Shown piece after piece: positions 63,894-64,000 of a DNA stretch of 64,000 nt. The position numbers and the translations under genes are program-made. Source of the DNA: Rhodomicrobium sp. Az07. Lineage in GTDB: Bacteria; Pseudomonadota; Alphaproteobacteria; Rhizobiales; Rhodomicrobiaceae. The DNA lies in NCBI RefSeq assembly GCF_018619475.1, contig NZ_JAHFZG010000012.1:50441-114440 (forward strand). The letters are read 5' to 3'. Every line of letters starts with the position of its first letter. Within the stretch, counting starts at the first letter, position 1. The notes below the pieces were generated by a model that saw only the letters and a program-made list of their open reading frames with translations, searched no databases and was not told where the DNA came from.

Positions 63894-64000
63894 GGAAGTG
63901 TGGACTCTTGGGATTCCCAAGGGCAAGCAAATCAGATTCAAGGCTGTCATTTGGGAGGCAGCCATGGGTGTTCTGGACCGTCTGGTTCTTCGAGACGATC
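63894..64000 (+). mobile_element. Left end of an IS5-like insertion sequence
   Basis: At 63891-63894 a CTAG target-like tetramer is followed by GAAGTGTGGACTC, which looks like an IS5-family terminal repeat. Inside is a near-perfect palindrome CTTGGGA-T-TCCCAAG (63907-63921). The transposase-like frame begins at 63964. The right end lies outside the window. Confidence 0.6.
63964..64000 (+). CDS. IS5-like transposase, N-terminal start
   Basis: Twelve codons are visible (MGVLDRLVLRDD) before the window ends. IS5-group transposases of alphaproteobacteria commonly begin with a short stretch ending in LRDDQW or similar. GGGAGG lies just upstream of the ATG. Confidence 0.55.
   Translation, partial: MGVLDRLVLRDD

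Overview
The window is a high-GC chromosomal segment of an alphaproteobacterium, most likely in the Hyphomicrobiales (Rhizobiales). The evidence is tatABC with scpB, an FNR/FixK-type regulator, a full Entner-Doudoroff operon, glnE after a sensor kinase, a TsaE-kinase fusion, an Omp25/31-like barrel and an extragenic palindrome that I recall from Rhizobiales genomes. The acetone carboxylase operon, O2-independent ubiquinone genes and FNR point to a metabolically flexible, at least facultatively anaerobic organism such as Rhodomicrobium or a relative. That genus guess is inference.

Layout. 1-233 is the end of a porin. 682-8025 (minus) is acxR-acxA-acxB-acxC for ATP-dependent carboxylation of acetone to acetoacetate, with a visible sigma-54 promoter and an upstream repeat cluster between acxR and acxA. 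8378-14406 (minus) is a five-gene operon: TonB-dependent receptor, luciferase-like flavin monooxygenase, periplasmic binding protein, FecCD-type permease and ATPase. It is divergent from modE (14776-15567, plus), and two ModE-like operators lie between them. This is the most interesting locus: a candidate molybdenum-controlled outer-membrane uptake system with an unexplained oxidoreductase. Then follow tRNA-Leu(UAG), cysK, sseA, ubiTUV, an RND efflux pair, a DUF2189 protein divergent from an FNR-type regulator across an FNR box, and a DnaJ-TM-SUMF1 fusion.

29.7-32.7 kb (minus) is the proton-translocating transhydrogenase pntAa-pntAb-pntB. 33-35.4 kb holds three exported proteins of unknown role. 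35.6-38.4 kb is tatABC-scpB, with scpA missing and two tandem palindromic elements at that breakpoint. After a methyltransferase and a nucleoside deaminase come a Do-type periplasmic protease, an OmpR-type two-component system overlapping glnE, and zwf-pgl-edd-eda (Entner-Doudoroff).

The right part holds a beta-alanine:pyruvate-type aminotransferase, a remnant of an SDR gene, an orphan pxpA, the TsaE-phosphotransferase fusion, an arginine-to-ornithine-to-glutamate-semialdehyde module (arginine-deiminase-like enzyme and rocD, with a divergent Lrp-type regulator), a cold-shock gene, priA, a GNAT acetyltransferase and, at the edge, the start of an IS5-like element that appears to have cut a minus-strand gene.

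Calls rest on reading translated sequence and motifs by eye; no database search was run. Long open frames antisense to real genes are abundant because of the high GC content and were left out.
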